This document shows, piece by piece, positions 5,050-5,678 of a stretch of 5,678 nt of DNA. The stretch comes from Sulfurimonas sp. (GTDB lineage Bacteria; Campylobacterota; Campylobacteria; Campylobacterales; Sulfurimonadaceae). Below the pieces are notes generated by a model that worked only from the letters and a program-made list of their open reading frames with translations, ran no database searches and was not told the origin of the DNA. How positions within the stretch are numbered: position 1 is the stretch's first letter; each line of letters begins with the position of its first letter. The translations under genes and the position numbers were made by a program. The stretch lies in the NCBI GenBank assembly GCA_015487435.1, contig WFPU01000217.1, forward strand, positions 1-5,678, given 5' to 3'.

Positions 5050-5652
5050 AAAAGATAGGTTTTATAAAATACTATAAAAGTAATATCATACCCGGTTATG
5101 AAAATGTAGAGATTTTTTTTGATGGGGAAAAATATAAAATTTCTTTAGGTTTGTTTGGTGAAGATGGTCGCATTTCTACTAATTTTAATGATTTGGTGAC
5201 TTATTTAAGAGATTATTATGAAAATGATCCAGAGTTTAAAATAGAAAAAATTGTGAGAGATGAAAACTCATTTTTTCAAAAACAATTATCTGAGACCATT
5301 GAAAAAGAGCAGAAACAGCAAGAGACAAAGCGCAAGGAAGAAGAGCAAGCTGCCCAAAGAAAGCAAAAAAAACTAGAGAAGAGTGCACAAGATAAAAAAG
5401 ATGTAGATAACGCTTTGCATGATATGAAAAATAGTCAAACAAATTTTTTAGATTTAAATGGCAACCTTATTCAAAAAATTCTTATGTTTGTCCCATTGTT
5501 AATTGTGAATGTTATAAAAAATACACTGCATGTAATCTACATGGTTACATTTAAGAAAGCGGGGTTTATTCAAGAGATTAAATACTCATGGTATATATCA
5601 AGAGATTTGTTATATCTGCTTATCATATTTTATCCATTTATGTATATTTATT
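5046..5652 (+). CDS. Coiled-coil membrane protein of unknown function, 3' end missing at the contig end
   Basis: The open frame runs to the adapter without a stop; about 202 codons are genomic. Residues 1-75 form a mixed soluble domain (GYENVEIFFDGEKYKISLG, then FNDLVTYLRDYYEND). Residues ~78-120 are strongly charged and rich in K, E and Q (EKEQKQQETKRKEEEQAAQRKQKKLEK), a likely coiled coil. Two hydrophobic stretches follow (about 141-168 and 187-203), so the protein is membrane-attached and probably continues with more spans. I do not recognise the family. The N-terminal location of a soluble domain without a signal peptide suggests it faces the cytoplasm. The ATG at 5046 overlaps the stop of the 10-codon remnant; no good ribosome site of its own is seen. 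A 68-residue minus-strand frame at 5236-5442 is its shadow. Same strand as the RDD-lipoprotein operon and probably its last visible member. Confidence 0.75.
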
Positions 5653-5678
5653 CTGTCTCTTATACACATCTGACGCTG
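5653..5678. other. Nextera (Tn5) sequencing-adapter contamination
   Basis: CTGTCTCTTATACACATCT (5653-5671) is the exact 19-bp Tn5 mosaic-end/Nextera adapter. The next seven bases, GACGCTG, match the start of the Read 1 adapter extension. This is library sequence left at the contig end, not genomic DNA, and it should be trimmed. Frame-based translation past 5652 is artefact. Confidence 0.97.

Noticed and set aside
5236..5442. Minus-strand 68-residue hydrophobic frame
   Set aside because: It is the complement of the K/E/Q-rich coiled-coil segment, which reads as F, L and S on the opposite strand.
5653..5671. Tn5 mosaic end as evidence of a natural transposon
   Set aside because: It sits exactly at the contig end and is followed by the Nextera Read 1 extension, so it is a library adapter.

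Overview
The window is AT-rich, with AAAGGA/AAGGA-type Shine-Dalgarno sites before most genes and no RNA genes. This composition and the mix of FIST, RDD and small AlpA-like proteins suggest a Campylobacterota member (Sulfurimonas/Arcobacter-like). That placement is an inference from style, not from a marker gene. The last 26 bases are not genomic: they are a Nextera (Tn5) sequencing adapter. The right edge is therefore an assembly end, and the last gene is cut there.

Left part (1-2119) looks like an accessory or mobile-element module. A C5-cytosine DNA methyltransferase runs leftward off the window. Upstream of it, on the same strand, is an 81-residue helix-turn-helix protein. Divergent from both is a 345-residue ParA/MinD-like protein whose P-loop lacks its usual lysine. 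The 173-bp divergent spacer (909-1081) is dense in symmetry: two perfect palindromes, an interrupted hairpin and three tandem ~10-bp repeats. It could be a shared operator or a partition-type site.

Middle (2190-3722, minus): a FIST sensory protein fused to an OmpR/PhoB-type winged helix. It has no receiver domain, so it reads as a soluble one-component regulator. It starts at a TTG codon.

Right part (3836-5652, plus): a probable operon divergent from the FIST regulator. It encodes a small single-span membrane protein, an RDD-family membrane protein, a cysteine-containing lipoprotein and a truncated gene for a coiled-coil membrane protein. Between the last two lies a scar of an old duplication: the last 23 codons of a second RDD gene and the first 7 codons of a second lipoprotein gene. 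The 113-bp divergent spacer carries an inverted repeat and an 11-bp-spaced direct repeat, suitable as a site for the FIST regulator, which may control both itself and this envelope operon.

No convincing intrinsic terminator was seen. The 70 bp between the convergent ends at 2119 and 2190 hold only AT-rich sequence, including a weak TTTTATAAAA palindrome at 2124-2133.
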